In this document: positions 54,334-63,624 of the stretch, piece by piece
How positions within the stretch are numbered: position 1 is the stretch's first letter
Layout of the letters: every line of letters starts with the position of its first letter
Assembly (NCBI RefSeq): GCF_000203935.1
Contig: NC_008577.1
Span: forward strand, 4,526,001 to 4,590,000
Direction: 5' to 3'
Origin: Shewanella sp. ANA-3
Lineage (GTDB): Bacteria; Pseudomonadota; Gammaproteobacteria; Enterobacterales; Shewanellaceae
Length of the DNA: 64,000 bases
The notes under the pieces: model-generated
Told to the model about the DNA's origin: nothing
Seen by the model: only the letters and a program-made list of their open reading frames with translations
Databases searched by the model: none
Position numbers and translations under genes: made by a program

Positions 54334-55998
54334 ATGGATAATGCGATTAAGACGCCAGTTGAAATGTTGGCGCACTGGGCGAATACACGTGGGGATGAGA
54401 TCTATTTGCGCCAGCCCATCAAGGGTCAATACCTTGATTTCACGTGGAATGAAGTGCAAGAAAAAGTGCAGCAACTCGCGGGTGCACTGCGCCATTTAGG
54501 CTTAGAGCCGGGCGATAAGATTGCCGTGCTCTCTAAAAACTGCGCCGAATGGTTTATTACCGACCTCGCCTTGATGCACGGCGGCTATATCAGCGTTCCC
54601 ATCTACCCCACCGCCAATACAGATACTATCCGCTATGTGTTGCAACATAGTGGTGCCAAAGCGATTTTCCTCGGCAAGCTCGACCACTGGGCCGATCAAG
54701 AAGCCGGCGTCGGCGGTGAATTACTCCGCCTTGCCATGCCCTATGAGACCATGCCGGCTCAATATCAGTGGGAGCAACTGCTGAAGATGGGCAACCCTCT
54801 GATTGAAGCGCCATTACCTGAGCTCGATCAGACCATGACGCTGATTTACACCTCGGGCTCAACGGGCCAACCTAAGGGCGCGATTCAGACGTTTGCCAGC
54901 TATGGCTGGACTTGCCAAGCGGTGGTGCGCGATCTGCGTACCAATGGCAACGACAGATTATTGTCCTACTTACCGTTAGCGCATATTACCGAGCGTGTGG
55001 CGATCGAAGGCTCATCTTTTTATTCTGGCAGCACAGTCGCCTTCGTCGAAAGCTTAGACTCCTTCGTTGCCGATGTGCAGCGGGCTAAACCTACGGTGTT
55101 TTTCTCGGTTCCGCGACTGTGGAGCCTGTTCCAGAAGAACATTATCGACAAGATTGGTGTTGGCAAACTCAATCTATTGCTAAAAATCCCACTAATTAGC
55201 AGCCTAGTAAAACACAAGATCCACAAAGGATTAGGACTCAACCATTGCCGCTTACTCGGCTCTGGCTCGGCGCCTATTCCGCCCTCTCTTATTCACTGGT
55301 ACCACAGCATTGGCTTGGATATCTGCGAAGCCTGGGGTATGACGGAAAACTGTGCTTACTCCATCATCAACTATCCCTTCGATGTGCGCAAAATCGGCAC
55401 TGTGGGTAAACCCGTGCAGGATTGCCAAATCCGCCAGGGTGAGGACGGCGAACTGCTACTGAAGAGTCCCGGCCTGATGACGGCCTATTATCTGCAACCC
55501 GAAGCAACAGCAGCGGCCTTCGATCCCGATGGTTTTTTCCATACTGGCGACCTCTGCGCTATCGATGCCGATGGTTGTGTGACTATCACTGGCCGCGTGA
55601 AGGACAACTTTAAAACCGCTAAGGGTAAATACGTCGCTCCAGTGCCAATTGAACGTAAGCTCGCGCAGGATCCCCATGTGGAGCTGATTTGCGTTATTGG
55701 TTCTGGTCTGCCGCATCCCGTCGCATTAGTGCAACTTTCCGAGGGCGCGACCTTACAAGCCCGCGAGGAAGTTCGCACATCTTTAAAAGCGACCCTCGAT
55801 AGCGTGAACCCACATTTAGAGTCCCATGAGCATGTGGATGCGATTGTGGTCGTGAACGAGCCTTGGACCATCGAAAACGATGTGCTAACTCCGACACTGA
55901 AGATCAAACGTCATGTGCTCGAGAAGGCATTTAGCGAGCGTGTCGACGGTATTCGCGGTGCGCAAGTACGCTGGGAAGATGAGTTATCTGCAAAATAA
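54334..55998 (+). CDS. Long-chain acyl-CoA synthetase-like AMP-forming ligase
   Basis: 554 residues of the ANL superfamily. P-loop 'TLIYTSGSTGQPKG' (about 169-182), the 'WGMTENCAYS' motif (about 337) and 'FHTGDLCAIDADGCVTITGRVKDNFK', the hinge. A conserved late Lys would be in 'VLTPTLKIKRHVLEK'. Activates a carboxylic acid as acyl-AMP, then as acyl-CoA. Closest to the eukaryote-like long-chain ligases rather than classical FadD. The frame opens at 54256; ATG 54334 is preferred on homology. Confidence 0.88.
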   Translation: MDNAIKTPVEMLAHWANTRGDEIYLRQPIKGQYLDFTWNEVQEKVQQLAGALRHLGLEPGDKIAVLSKNCAEWFITDLALMHGGYISVPIYPTANTDTIRYVLQHSGAKAIFLGKLDHWADQEAGVGGELLRLAMPYETMPAQYQWEQLLKMGNPLIEAPLPELDQTMTLIYTSGSTGQPKGAIQTFASYGWTCQAVVRDLRTNGNDRLLSYLPLAHITERVAIEGSSFYSGSTVAFVESLDSFVADVQRAKPTVFFSVPRLWSLFQKNIIDKIGVGKLNLLLKIPLISSLVKHKIHKGLGLNHCRLLGSGSAPIPPSLIHWYHSIGLDICEAWGMTENCAYSIINYPFDVRKIGTVGKPVQDCQIRQGEDGELLLKSPGLMTAYYLQPEATAAAFDPDGFFHTGDLCAIDADGCVTITGRVKDNFKTAKGKYVAPVPIERKLAQDPHVELICVIGSGLPHPVALVQLSEGATLQAREEVRTSLKATLDSVNPHLESHEHVDAIVVVNEPWTIENDVLTPTLKIKRHVLEKAFSERVDGIRGAQVRWEDELSAK

Positions 55999-56032
55999 CC
56001 CATCGAATCCTGACGTAATGACACTCACCTCT

Positions 56033-56061
56033 AAAGCACACCTTTTCGGTGTGCTTTTTTA
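56033..56061 (+). terminator. Terminator after the acyl-CoA synthetase gene
   Basis: Stem agcacacc / ggtgtgct (56035-56042, 56048-56055) with a 5-nt loop and a T-run. Confidence 0.85.
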
Positions 56062-56168
56062 TGACATATTCTGTCAAAGCGTTTGAAAAACACGTATCAT
56101 GTGCGCCTGTCAGCGTAAGGTGATACACCTTAAATCAATTCACTTAATTAGGTTTAACAGAGTCTAAA

Positions 56169-57119
56169 ATGCTCATTGCACTTTCAATTATCGGCGGCTT
56201 TATCATTTTAACCTTAGGCGCAGAAGCCTTAGTCCGTGGCGCGAGCTCCATCGCCCTACGTCTTGGCATTACGCCACTCATCATCGGCTTAACCATTGTG
56301 GCCTTTGGTACCAGCGCGCCCGAACTTGCGGTGAGTGTCAAGTCAGCACTGGCAGGCAATAGCGGCATTGCGCTGGGTAACGTGATTGGCTCTAACATCG
56401 CCAACATTGGTTTGATTTTGGCGATTACCGCTCTTATTCGCCCGATTCAAGTACAGTCTCAGATGGTAAGACGGGATATCCCCTTGATGATCCTCGCCTC
56501 TATGCTGTTTTGGGGATTGTTATTTGATGGCGAACTCAGCCTGATTGACGGCGTGATTTTATTATCACTGCTTGTTGGCTACCTCGTATTCAGCTATTTC
56601 AGCTCGAAAAATACCACAGATGCCGATGGCGAAATCATCGAAGAAGGCCCTAAAAACCCATTACTCTCAGTGGCCTTTATTGTCGTGGGTATCGGCATGT
56701 TAGTCGGTGGCGGGATTTTATTTGTGAACGGTGCGGTCGATTTAGCTAAAGTTTTTGGCGTGAGTGAAGTCATTATCGGCTTAACCATTGTCGCTATCGG
56801 CACCAGCATGCCTGAGCTAGTGACCTCAGTTTTAGCGGCGCTCAAAGGTGAGAGCGATATTGCTATCGGTAACGTGGTTGGCTCTAACCTATTCAACATT
56901 CTGGGTATTTTAGGTGTGACTGCGATTGTGCACCCAGTATCAGCCTTAGGTTTCCAATCCTTCGACTTTATCGTGATGCTCGCCCTAGCCGTAGTGATTT
57001 TACCCTTCGCGTGGTCGGGACTACGCATCGGTCGCCGTGAAGGTGCCACACTGCTTGTCGCTTACTTAGGCTACATGATTTACCTCGTCAACCAAGCCAG
57101 CACCCAAGCCGTCGTTTAA
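56169..57119 (+). CDS. K+-dependent Na+/Ca2+ exchanger-like protein (CaCA family, YrbG type)
   Basis: 316 residues, about ten helices, with the two inverted alpha repeats of the family: 'GTSAPELAVS...GNVIGSNIANIG' near 46 and 'GTSMPELVTS...GNVVGSNLFNI' near 211. They line the ion path in the inner membrane. Transports Ca2+ against Na+ (K+ dependence not determinable). Single gene with terminators on both sides. Confidence 0.93.
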   Translation: MLIALSIIGGFIILTLGAEALVRGASSIALRLGITPLIIGLTIVAFGTSAPELAVSVKSALAGNSGIALGNVIGSNIANIGLILAITALIRPIQVQSQMVRRDIPLMILASMLFWGLLFDGELSLIDGVILLSLLVGYLVFSYFSSKNTTDADGEIIEEGPKNPLLSVAFIVVGIGMLVGGGILFVNGAVDLAKVFGVSEVIIGLTIVAIGTSMPELVTSVLAALKGESDIAIGNVVGSNLFNILGILGVTAIVHPVSALGFQSFDFIVMLALAVVILPFAWSGLRIGRREGATLLVAYLGYMIYLVNQASTQAVV

Positions 57120-57139
57120 CGCGCTGCGCCTTGCCTTAC

Positions 57140-57170
57140 AAAACACCGGAGCTTCTCCGGTGTTTTACTT
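57140..57170 (+). terminator. Terminator after the exchanger gene
   Basis: A 12-bp stem aaaacaccggag / ctccggtgtttt with a CTT loop, then ACTTTT. Confidence 0.85.
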
Positions 57171-57295
57171 TTAGGCCTAAGACATGACATTTGTCATGCC
57201 CAATTGATGACCTTTGTGCCTGCACTCAGCCCAAGGTATTTCTGATAATGAAGCCGTCCCCAAGCAATGGGTTATCACTTCAATAAGGAAATACC

Positions 57296-58000
57296 ATGAA
57301 AACATTCTTACTGTTATCAAGCCTTGCCCTCGCCTGCGCGCCCGTATTCGCGGCTTCCAACTCGAGTATCAATATCGCAGAAGTCGACAAAGCGGCAAGC
57401 ACCTTGAATATCGAAAAATTACAACAGCTCAGCACGACAACACAGGATTACGAAGCAGCCTATGCCAACTATCGTTTAGCCATCAGCGCCAATGTTATGG
57501 GGCAAAAAACCTTGGCGGAACAGGCCTTAACTTCGGCGCAAACCAGCTTAGAAGCCATCAACAATACCCAAGCCGATGCCGAGTCCCTCGCACTATTATC
57601 GTCCGTTTACGGCATGCAAATCGCCTTGGATAACAGCAAAGGTGCCGAGCTTGTGAGCAAATCCGCCAATGCCATCGCTCAAGCCGAACAGCTGGCACCG
57701 CTTAATCCGCGGGTCGCATTAGTAAAAGCGATTGCCGCCTATAATACGCCCGCCATGTTTGGTGGCAGCATGCAAGTTGCCAAGTCACTCGCCAGCAGCG
57801 CCATTGAACGGTTTAATCAACCTTGCGAGGACATATGCTGGGGTGAGGCCGAAGCTTACACTTGGCGCGGACTCGCAAAACAGGAATTAGGCGACGCCCA
57901 AGGGGCGATTGAAGATTGGCAACAGGCGCTGCAAGTGGAAAAAGATTATGGTTGGGCTAAGTTTTTACTTCAGCAAAATCAGCAAATAAGTGCAAAATAA
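57296..58000 (+). CDS. Secreted TPR-like helical protein
   Basis: 234 residues with a Sec signal peptide (about 1-20, cleavage at VFA-A) and helical repeats resembling TPR ('YAWTRG...'-type pattern in 'AEAYTWRGLAKQELGDAQGA', then 'WQQALQVEKDYGWAKFLL'). Two Cys in 'CEDIC' could form a disulphide. Probably periplasmic; function is unknown. It precedes the histidine kinase gene by about 84 bp on the same strand, so it may be a partner or just a neighbour. Confidence 0.75.
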   Translation: MKTFLLLSSLALACAPVFAASNSSINIAEVDKAASTLNIEKLQQLSTTTQDYEAAYANYRLAISANVMGQKTLAEQALTSAQTSLEAINNTQADAESLALLSSVYGMQIALDNSKGAELVSKSANAIAQAEQLAPLNPRVALVKAIAAYNTPAMFGGSMQVAKSLASSAIERFNQPCEDICWGEAEAYTWRGLAKQELGDAQGAIEDWQQALQVEKDYGWAKFLLQQNQQISAK

Positions 58001-58083
58001 TCCCAGAACAGGCAAAAGGATTGGCTGACGTTTGCGGCCAATTCTGCCATCAGTAGCCAACTATTGGCCTTAGGCGAAGCGTT

Positions 58084-59163
58084 ATGACTCAACACTCAGT
58101 GCAAATAGAACAAAAAATCGCATGGGTTTACCTGATAAACCTGGCGTTTTACCTGATCCCGTTGTTTGTCACGCCCTATCCGAGCTGGCAAATTGGACTC
58201 ATTTTAGCCGTACTTATTCCCTTTATTTACAGCTACTTTTGGGCCTATCGCTGCCATACTCGTGTGGCTTATCGACCCATCAGCGTCATGCTATTACTGG
58301 CGATTGCCATAACACCCATCAATCCTGGCTCTATTTCTCTCTTTACCTTTGCCAGCTTCTTTATTGGCTTCTTCTATCCACTCAGAGTCAGCCTGCTAAG
58401 TTGGTTTGGAATTTTGGCTTTATTGTTCTTACTCAACCACTTTAGTCAGTTCAACAATCTGTATTTTCCGCTGTATGGCTCGGCGTTAGTTTTCGGCGTT
58501 GGCATGTTGGGGATTGCCGAGCAAAAACGTTATCAACATAGATTAAAGGAGCGACAAAGCGCGCAGGAGATTAGCACCTTAGCGACCATGGTTGAACGGG
58601 AGCGTATCGCCAGAGACTTGCACGATATCATGGGACACAGTCTGTCATCGATTGCCCTAAAAGCTGAACTGGCGGAAAAACTGCTCGCCAAACAAGAATA
58701 TCAATTAGCGACCACTCAGCTGCAGGAGCTAGGACAAATCGCTCGGGAGAGCTTGAGCCAAATAAGGCATACAGTTTCAGATTATAAACATAAAGGGCTG
58801 GCCAGCTGCGTCACTCAATTATGTCACTCCCTGAGGGACAAGGGCATCGCGGTGGAGCTGCTAGGCGAGTTACCCAAATTGTCCGCCAGAGCAGAGAGTC
58901 AACTCGGTTTAGTGTTAACTGAGCTGGTGAATAATATTCTGCGCCACAGCAGCGCCAGCCAATGCCGCATTCAGTTTCGCGAGCAGGCCGATAGCCTTAT
59001 CGTCGACGTGCAAGATAACGCCCCAACAAGCCCGATTATCGAGGGTAACGGCCTCACAGGGATCCGCGAGCGCCTCACTAGCCTTGGGGGACATTTAAGC
59101 TATGATCTTGAACAGGGATACGCCTTTAGCGTCAGTTTACCTTTGCAGGGAGCAACAGATTAA
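58084..59163 (+). CDS. DesK-like membrane sensor histidine kinase
   Basis: 359 residues. An N-terminal region of about five helices (15-150) has little room for a periplasmic domain. A HisKA_3 phosphoacceptor follows: His180 in 'ERERIARDLHDIMGH', then a HATPase domain ('LVLTELVNNILRHS' near 275, 'DNAP', 'GNGLTGIRERL'). DesK-type kinases sense membrane state; the signal here is unknown. Its stop overlaps the regulator start by one base (TAATG). Confidence 0.92.
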   Translation: MTQHSVQIEQKIAWVYLINLAFYLIPLFVTPYPSWQIGLILAVLIPFIYSYFWAYRCHTRVAYRPISVMLLLAIAITPINPGSISLFTFASFFIGFFYPLRVSLLSWFGILALLFLLNHFSQFNNLYFPLYGSALVFGVGMLGIAEQKRYQHRLKERQSAQEISTLATMVERERIARDLHDIMGHSLSSIALKAELAEKLLAKQEYQLATTQLQELGQIARESLSQIRHTVSDYKHKGLASCVTQLCHSLRDKGIAVELLGELPKLSARAESQLGLVLTELVNNILRHSSASQCRIQFREQADSLIVDVQDNAPTSPIIEGNGLTGIRERLTSLGGHLSYDLEQGYAFSVSLPLQGATD

Positions 59164-59759
59164 TGCACATTCTTCTCGCGGAAGATCAGGCCATGGTGCG
59201 CGGCGCGCTCGCAGCACTGTTAACCCTAGCGGGCGGTTTTACCATTACCCAAGCCAGCAATGGCGATGAAGCCTTAAACCTGCTGAAACAACAACATTTC
59301 GATCTACTGCTAACAGATATCGAAATGCCAGGAAGAACAGGTTTGGAGTTGGCAACTTGGCTTAAAGAACAGCATAGCCATACCAAAGTTGTCGTTATTA
59401 CCACCTTTGGCCGCGCAGGTTATATAAAACGCGCCATTGAAGCAGGCGTGGGTGGCTTTTTACTGAAAGATGCGCCCTCGGAAACCTTAGTCCATGCCAT
59501 TCAACAAGTGATTGCGGGTAAGCGGATTATCGATCCTGAACTGGCAATCATGGCGATTGGCGATGTCGACCCCCTCAATGATAAAGAGCGCCGCGCCCTA
59601 CGTTTTGCCAGTGAAGGCAAATCCACCGCCGAGATAGCCGAGATGCTGTTTATTGCCGAAGGCACGGTACGCAACTATTTATCCGAAGCCATTGCCAAAC
59701 TCAATGCGAGCAACCGAATCGATGCCGCCCGCATCGCCAAGCAAAAAGGTTGGTTATAG
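59163..59759 (+). CDS. DesR-like (NarL/LuxR family) response regulator
   Basis: 198 residues. The receiver domain has Asp52 in 'LLLTDIEMPG' and the Lys in 'FLLKDAPSE' near 102; a C-terminal LuxR helix-turn-helix ('FASEGKSTAEIAEMLFIAEGTVRNYLSEA', read as two adjoining motifs, about 143-171) follows. It is the partner of the kinase just upstream. Targets are unknown; the upstream secreted protein gene is a candidate. Confidence 0.94.
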   Translation: MHILLAEDQAMVRGALAALLTLAGGFTITQASNGDEALNLLKQQHFDLLLTDIEMPGRTGLELATWLKEQHSHTKVVVITTFGRAGYIKRAIEAGVGGFLLKDAPSETLVHAIQQVIAGKRIIDPELAIMAIGDVDPLNDKERRALRFASEGKSTAEIAEMLFIAEGTVRNYLSEAIAKLNASNRIDAARIAKQKGWL

Positions 59760-59764
59760 CTCTG

Positions 59765-60880
59765 CTAGTTGTCATAAATGCAGTAAATGCGGTCGAATTT
59801 TCCTAAGGCTAAATCATCCCGGTGGATAATAAAATTCAACTGCATCGAGTGCTCACTATAGACGGCTTTGAACAGCACCAGATAATCTTCGGCATTGCCG
59901 CCTAATTCAGCCGCAGCGTGGAGTTCGGGGGCTTTATAGCGGCTATCACCATGGCCATTAATGCTGGCGATACCATTGTAATACGGCAGCGGCTGCTCGG
60001 GGACCAGCAATGCCCGAAAGTTGGATGACTGCCAGTCGGTATTAGCCCATTGCGATTGAGTGAGAATCTGACCAGGGATAAACCCGTGCTCATTCAATTG
60101 TATCAGCTCATAGCCCTTGAGCTGATCTTGCCACTCAGGTACCAATTCATCATCCACAACCGCTAGGGCCTCTAGCACCATAGCTTGTTGCGGTTCAGGT
60201 AGCGCTTGTAAACGGGCCTTGGCTAACTTTAATAAATGCGGGTTGTCACTATTAATCATGTCTGTGGCTATCATCTTAATGCTGGCTATTCCCTGAAGTT
60301 GATAAGCCGCTTCATACTCATAGTTTGCACATACAGCATCGTCGAACTTAGGTTCGGCAATCGCTTTGCCAGACTTCAGTAGCAGATCTTCAGCGACATA
60401 ATAGACATGGCCGCGAAGCATTTCCGAGAATCGCCAGCGCTCCAAAAAGAACAACAATCGCCCTTCTCGGGGCAAATAAGATTGAAACGCCTTCAGGTCG
60501 CTACAGTTGAGCTGTGCAATAAATTGCATCGGCACACGGAAGGCCTGCGCCGCCTCGTCCCAGTCCCAATCCTGCGACCAGCAATAATGCTCCTCGATAT
60601 ACTCGCGAGTGTGGTCGAATTCCTCAGCGTAAGCATCCAGCATCTCCAATCGCCCAACCAGAGTCACCGGATAATCCATGCCGACAGGTAAATCTGGCAA
60701 TCCACCTAGTCGGCTGTTACCTAACTGGGCATAGTCTTCGTCTGCACAGGGATAGAGGTCGACACTACTGCGAATAAACGCCGAAAGAACGTTGGCAAGC
60801 TTGGGGTCTTTAAACTGTGCCAGCTTTTGCTCGAGTAGCTGCTGACGAATGGGGGAATTTTCTGCTAACAACATATCCAT
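59765..60880 (-). CDS. DUF1963 (YwqG-like) protein
   Basis: 371 residues, soluble. 'SRLGGLPDLPVGMDYP' and 'VLFKAVYSEHSMQLNF' match the DUF1963/YwqG pattern; function of the family is unknown. The frame opens at 60925, but the ATG at 60880 has GAGGT upstream and a typical start. Convergent with the response regulator gene, 5 bp apart, with no terminator visible between them. Confidence 0.75.
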   Translation of the reverse strand: MDMLLAENSPIRQQLLEQKLAQFKDPKLANVLSAFIRSSVDLYPCADEDYAQLGNSRLGGLPDLPVGMDYPVTLVGRLEMLDAYAEEFDHTREYIEEHYCWSQDWDWDEAAQAFRVPMQFIAQLNCSDLKAFQSYLPREGRLLFFLERWRFSEMLRGHVYYVAEDLLLKSGKAIAEPKFDDAVCANYEYEAAYQLQGIASIKMIATDMINSDNPHLLKLAKARLQALPEPQQAMVLEALAVVDDELVPEWQDQLKGYELIQLNEHGFIPGQILTQSQWANTDWQSSNFRALLVPEQPLPYYNGIASINGHGDSRYKAPELHAAAELGGNAEDYLVLFKAVYSEHSMQLNFIIHRDDLALGKFDRIYCIYDN

Positions 60881-61096
60881 ATTTACCTCACTGCTCCAAT
60901 ATTGGCTTTTTATCATTTTTATCAAATATTTGCTATCGCTTAACCGTTCAAACTGCCAACGCTGTCACGCTAACACTAACGCCTGAGTCAGCCGCTTGCG
61001 GCTCTGGCGGACAGCGATCCAGTGAATTGAAAACCCTTAGGCGAATTACTGCTACACTCAAATTCTGCGCAAAAAGATCAACAAAAGGATTTGTTT

Positions 61097-62623
61097 ATGG
61101 CGATAGCCTGCGTGCATACCCGAGCCAGTTGCGGTGTTGAGGCTCCAGAAGTCATAGTGGAAGTGCATCTCAGTAATGGTCTACCCGCCTTTAATCTGGT
61201 GGGCTTACCCGAAGCCTCGGTCAAAGAAGCGCGCGAGCGTGTACGCAGCGCCTTGATTAATGCGGGATTTGAATTCCCCATGCGGCGGATAACGGTTAAT
61301 CTCGCGCCGGCGGACTTACCTAAACAAGGGGGTCGTTACGATTTGCCCATCGCCATAGGCATTCTGGCGGCTTCGGAGCAAATCCCCGCCAGCAGCCTTA
61401 AAAATACCGAATTTGTCGGCGAGCTCGCACTCTCGGGGCAGATACGCCATTGCCAAGGATTACTGCCCGCCATCATTGCGGCTAAACGCCATAATAATCA
61501 GTTAATTCTTCCCTTAGAGAATCGCCACGATGCCGAGCTTGTGGGCTATCACGGGGTCTATTTTGCTTCCCATTTGCAAAGCCTAGCCGCATTTCTCCAC
61601 GGACAAGCGCCATTGCCTATGCTCGAACAACAGCTCGAATGGATTAGCGATGAGGCGCCAACCACCCAGCCTTGCCTGAGCGATGTCATAGGCCAGTATC
61701 AAGCTAAACAAGCCCTCGAAATCGCCGCGGCCGGAAACCATAACCTGTTGATGCTAGGTCCGCCGGGCACGGGTAAAACCATGTTAGCCAGCCGAATTAT
61801 GGCGCTACTGCCCATACTCAATTACGAAGAGGCATTAGAGGTAGCCGCCATCCATTCGGTGGCGGGCATTAATATCAAACCGCAGGATTTTCTAAAGCGG
61901 CCATTTCGCGCGCCGCACCATACCAGTTCGTCCATCTCCTTGGTCGGCGGAGGCAGCATTCCCAAACCGGGGGAAATCTCCCTCGCCCATCGCGGCGTGT
62001 TGTTTTTGGATGAAGTCGCCGAGTTCCCCCGTAAGGTGCTCGATTGCCTGCGTGAACCCATGGAAACGGGTGAAGTAGTGATCTCCCGCGCTGCCGCTAA
62101 GTTAACCTTTTTGAGCCGCTTTCAGTTGATCGCCGCCATGAATCCCAGCCCAAGCGGCGATATTGAAGGGGCGAACCGCGCCACACCCGATCAGGTTCAG
62201 CGTTATCTCGCTAGACTCTCGGGGCCCTTTTTAGATAGGTTCGACCTCACCATCGAAGTCCCAAAACTCCCCGCGGGCACACTCACACAACCAACAACGA
62301 CCAGCGAAACCAGTGATGAAATCGCTAAGCGAGTCAAACGCGCCCGCGATAGCCAACTGGCGCGAGCAGGCGTGCTCAACAGTGAACTCTCGGGAAAACA
62401 GCTAAAACAATTCGGCGGCCTTAGCGACGCCGACTTAGGCTTTTTAGAACAGAGTGTCGTCAAGCTCGGGTTATCCGTTCGCAGCTTCCATCGCATTCAA
62501 CGTGTTGCCCGCACCATTGCCGATCTGGAGCAAGCACCCAATATCGAACGGCGCCACCTCGCCCAAGCCTTAGGTTATCGCGCCATGGACAAACTATTAG
62601 CCCGCTTATCCCAGCAGTATTGA
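61097..62623 (+). CDS. comM: ComM/YifB AAA+ branch-migration helicase
   Basis: 508 residues. The N-terminal ChlI/Lon-like domain starts 'MAIACVHTRASCGVEAPEV' and includes 'GLPEASVKEARERVRSAL'. The central Mg-chelatase-type AAA+ has Walker A 'LGPPGTGKT' (about 220-228) and 'GVLFLDEVAEFPR'; the C-terminal lid has 'SVRSFHRIQRVARTIAD'. ComM promotes branch migration during natural transformation and is found also in non-competent relatives. ATG 61097 has AAAAGGA upstream and is preferred over the TTG at 61091. Confidence 0.94.
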   Translation: MAIACVHTRASCGVEAPEVIVEVHLSNGLPAFNLVGLPEASVKEARERVRSALINAGFEFPMRRITVNLAPADLPKQGGRYDLPIAIGILAASEQIPASSLKNTEFVGELALSGQIRHCQGLLPAIIAAKRHNNQLILPLENRHDAELVGYHGVYFASHLQSLAAFLHGQAPLPMLEQQLEWISDEAPTTQPCLSDVIGQYQAKQALEIAAAGNHNLLMLGPPGTGKTMLASRIMALLPILNYEEALEVAAIHSVAGINIKPQDFLKRPFRAPHHTSSSISLVGGGSIPKPGEISLAHRGVLFLDEVAEFPRKVLDCLREPMETGEVVISRAAAKLTFLSRFQLIAAMNPSPSGDIEGANRATPDQVQRYLARLSGPFLDRFDLTIEVPKLPAGTLTQPTTTSETSDEIAKRVKRARDSQLARAGVLNSELSGKQLKQFGGLSDADLGFLEQSVVKLGLSVRSFHRIQRVARTIADLEQAPNIERRHLAQALGYRAMDKLLARLSQQY

Positions 62624-62723
62624 GGCTCAAAATGTTAACAAATGCCCCGACCAGCTGCCGTAAGATTGAGCCAAACGCCGACACCGAGTAACATAGGCCT
62701 CCAATTTTTATCAGGAGGCACTA

Positions 62724-63617
62724 ATGGGGACGCTGTTTTCACAATTAAAAGGCTGCATTGCCTTCTTAGGCTATGTCGTGAATACCTTGTTTTGGGTGAT
62801 ACCTATAGTGCTCGGCAGCCTGATAAAGCTTATCCCTCTGCCGCCACTGAGAACGGCCATCAGCTACTTTCTCGACTTTTGCGCGAGTGCCTGGATCAGC
62901 GTCAATGGCGTGATTGAACGAGTGCTGCACCCAGTCGACGTCGAACTCACGGGTGACACCCAATTCTCGACCAAAGAATGGTATATGGTGATTGCTAACC
63001 ATCAGTCCTGGGTAGATATTTTAATCCTGCAACGGGTGTTTAACCGCCGCATTCCCTTCCTGAAGTTCTTCCTCAAACAGGAACTGCTTTATGTGCCAGT
63101 ATTAGGACTGGCATGGTGGGCATTAGACTTTCCCTTTATGCGCCGCTATAGCACGGCACAGCTGAAGAAAAATCCAAAGCTTAAGGGAAAAGATATTGAA
63201 ATTACACGTAAAGCCTGCGCGAAATTTAAGACAAAACCCGTCAGTGTGATGAACTTTGTCGAGGGCACGCGCTTTACTAAGGCTAAACATAAAAAGCAAA
63301 ACTCACAGTTCCAACATCTGTTAAAACCCAAAGCGGGTGGCATGGCCTTCGCGCTATCGGCGATGGGAGAACAGATCCACAAGTTAGTGGATGTTGCGAT
63401 TTACTACCCAGGCCCAGTCCCTAGCTTTTGGGACTACCTGACAGGCAAGCTGCCAAAGGTTAAAGTACACATCAAAGTGAGTGATATCGCGCCGGACATG
63501 CGTGGCGACTACATGAATGACCGTGATTTCAAAATTGGCTTCCAAGAACAATTGAACGACATTTGGCTCGCTAAAGACCAAGTGCTCAGCCAACTGGCGG
63601 ACCAAGAAGTAAGGTAA
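62724..63617 (+). CDS. Acyltransferase (PlsC/YihG-like), first of two tandem copies
   Basis: 297 residues. Hydrophobic N-terminus (about 1-70, membrane-associated), then 'NHQSWVD' (HxxxxD catalytic motif, near 92) and 'NFVEGTRFTK' (the acceptor-binding EGTR, near 175). Probably an inner-membrane 1-acylglycerol-3-phosphate acyltransferase-like enzyme. YihG in E. coli has such activity on phospholipid acyl composition. It is 7 bp before a paralogue. Confidence 0.88.
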   Translation: MGTLFSQLKGCIAFLGYVVNTLFWVIPIVLGSLIKLIPLPPLRTAISYFLDFCASAWISVNGVIERVLHPVDVELTGDTQFSTKEWYMVIANHQSWVDILILQRVFNRRIPFLKFFLKQELLYVPVLGLAWWALDFPFMRRYSTAQLKKNPKLKGKDIEITRKACAKFKTKPVSVMNFVEGTRFTKAKHKKQNSQFQHLLKPKAGGMAFALSAMGEQIHKLVDVAIYYPGPVPSFWDYLTGKLPKVKVHIKVSDIAPDMRGDYMNDRDFKIGFQEQLNDIWLAKDQVLSQLADQEVR

Positions 63618-63624
63618 AACCTCT

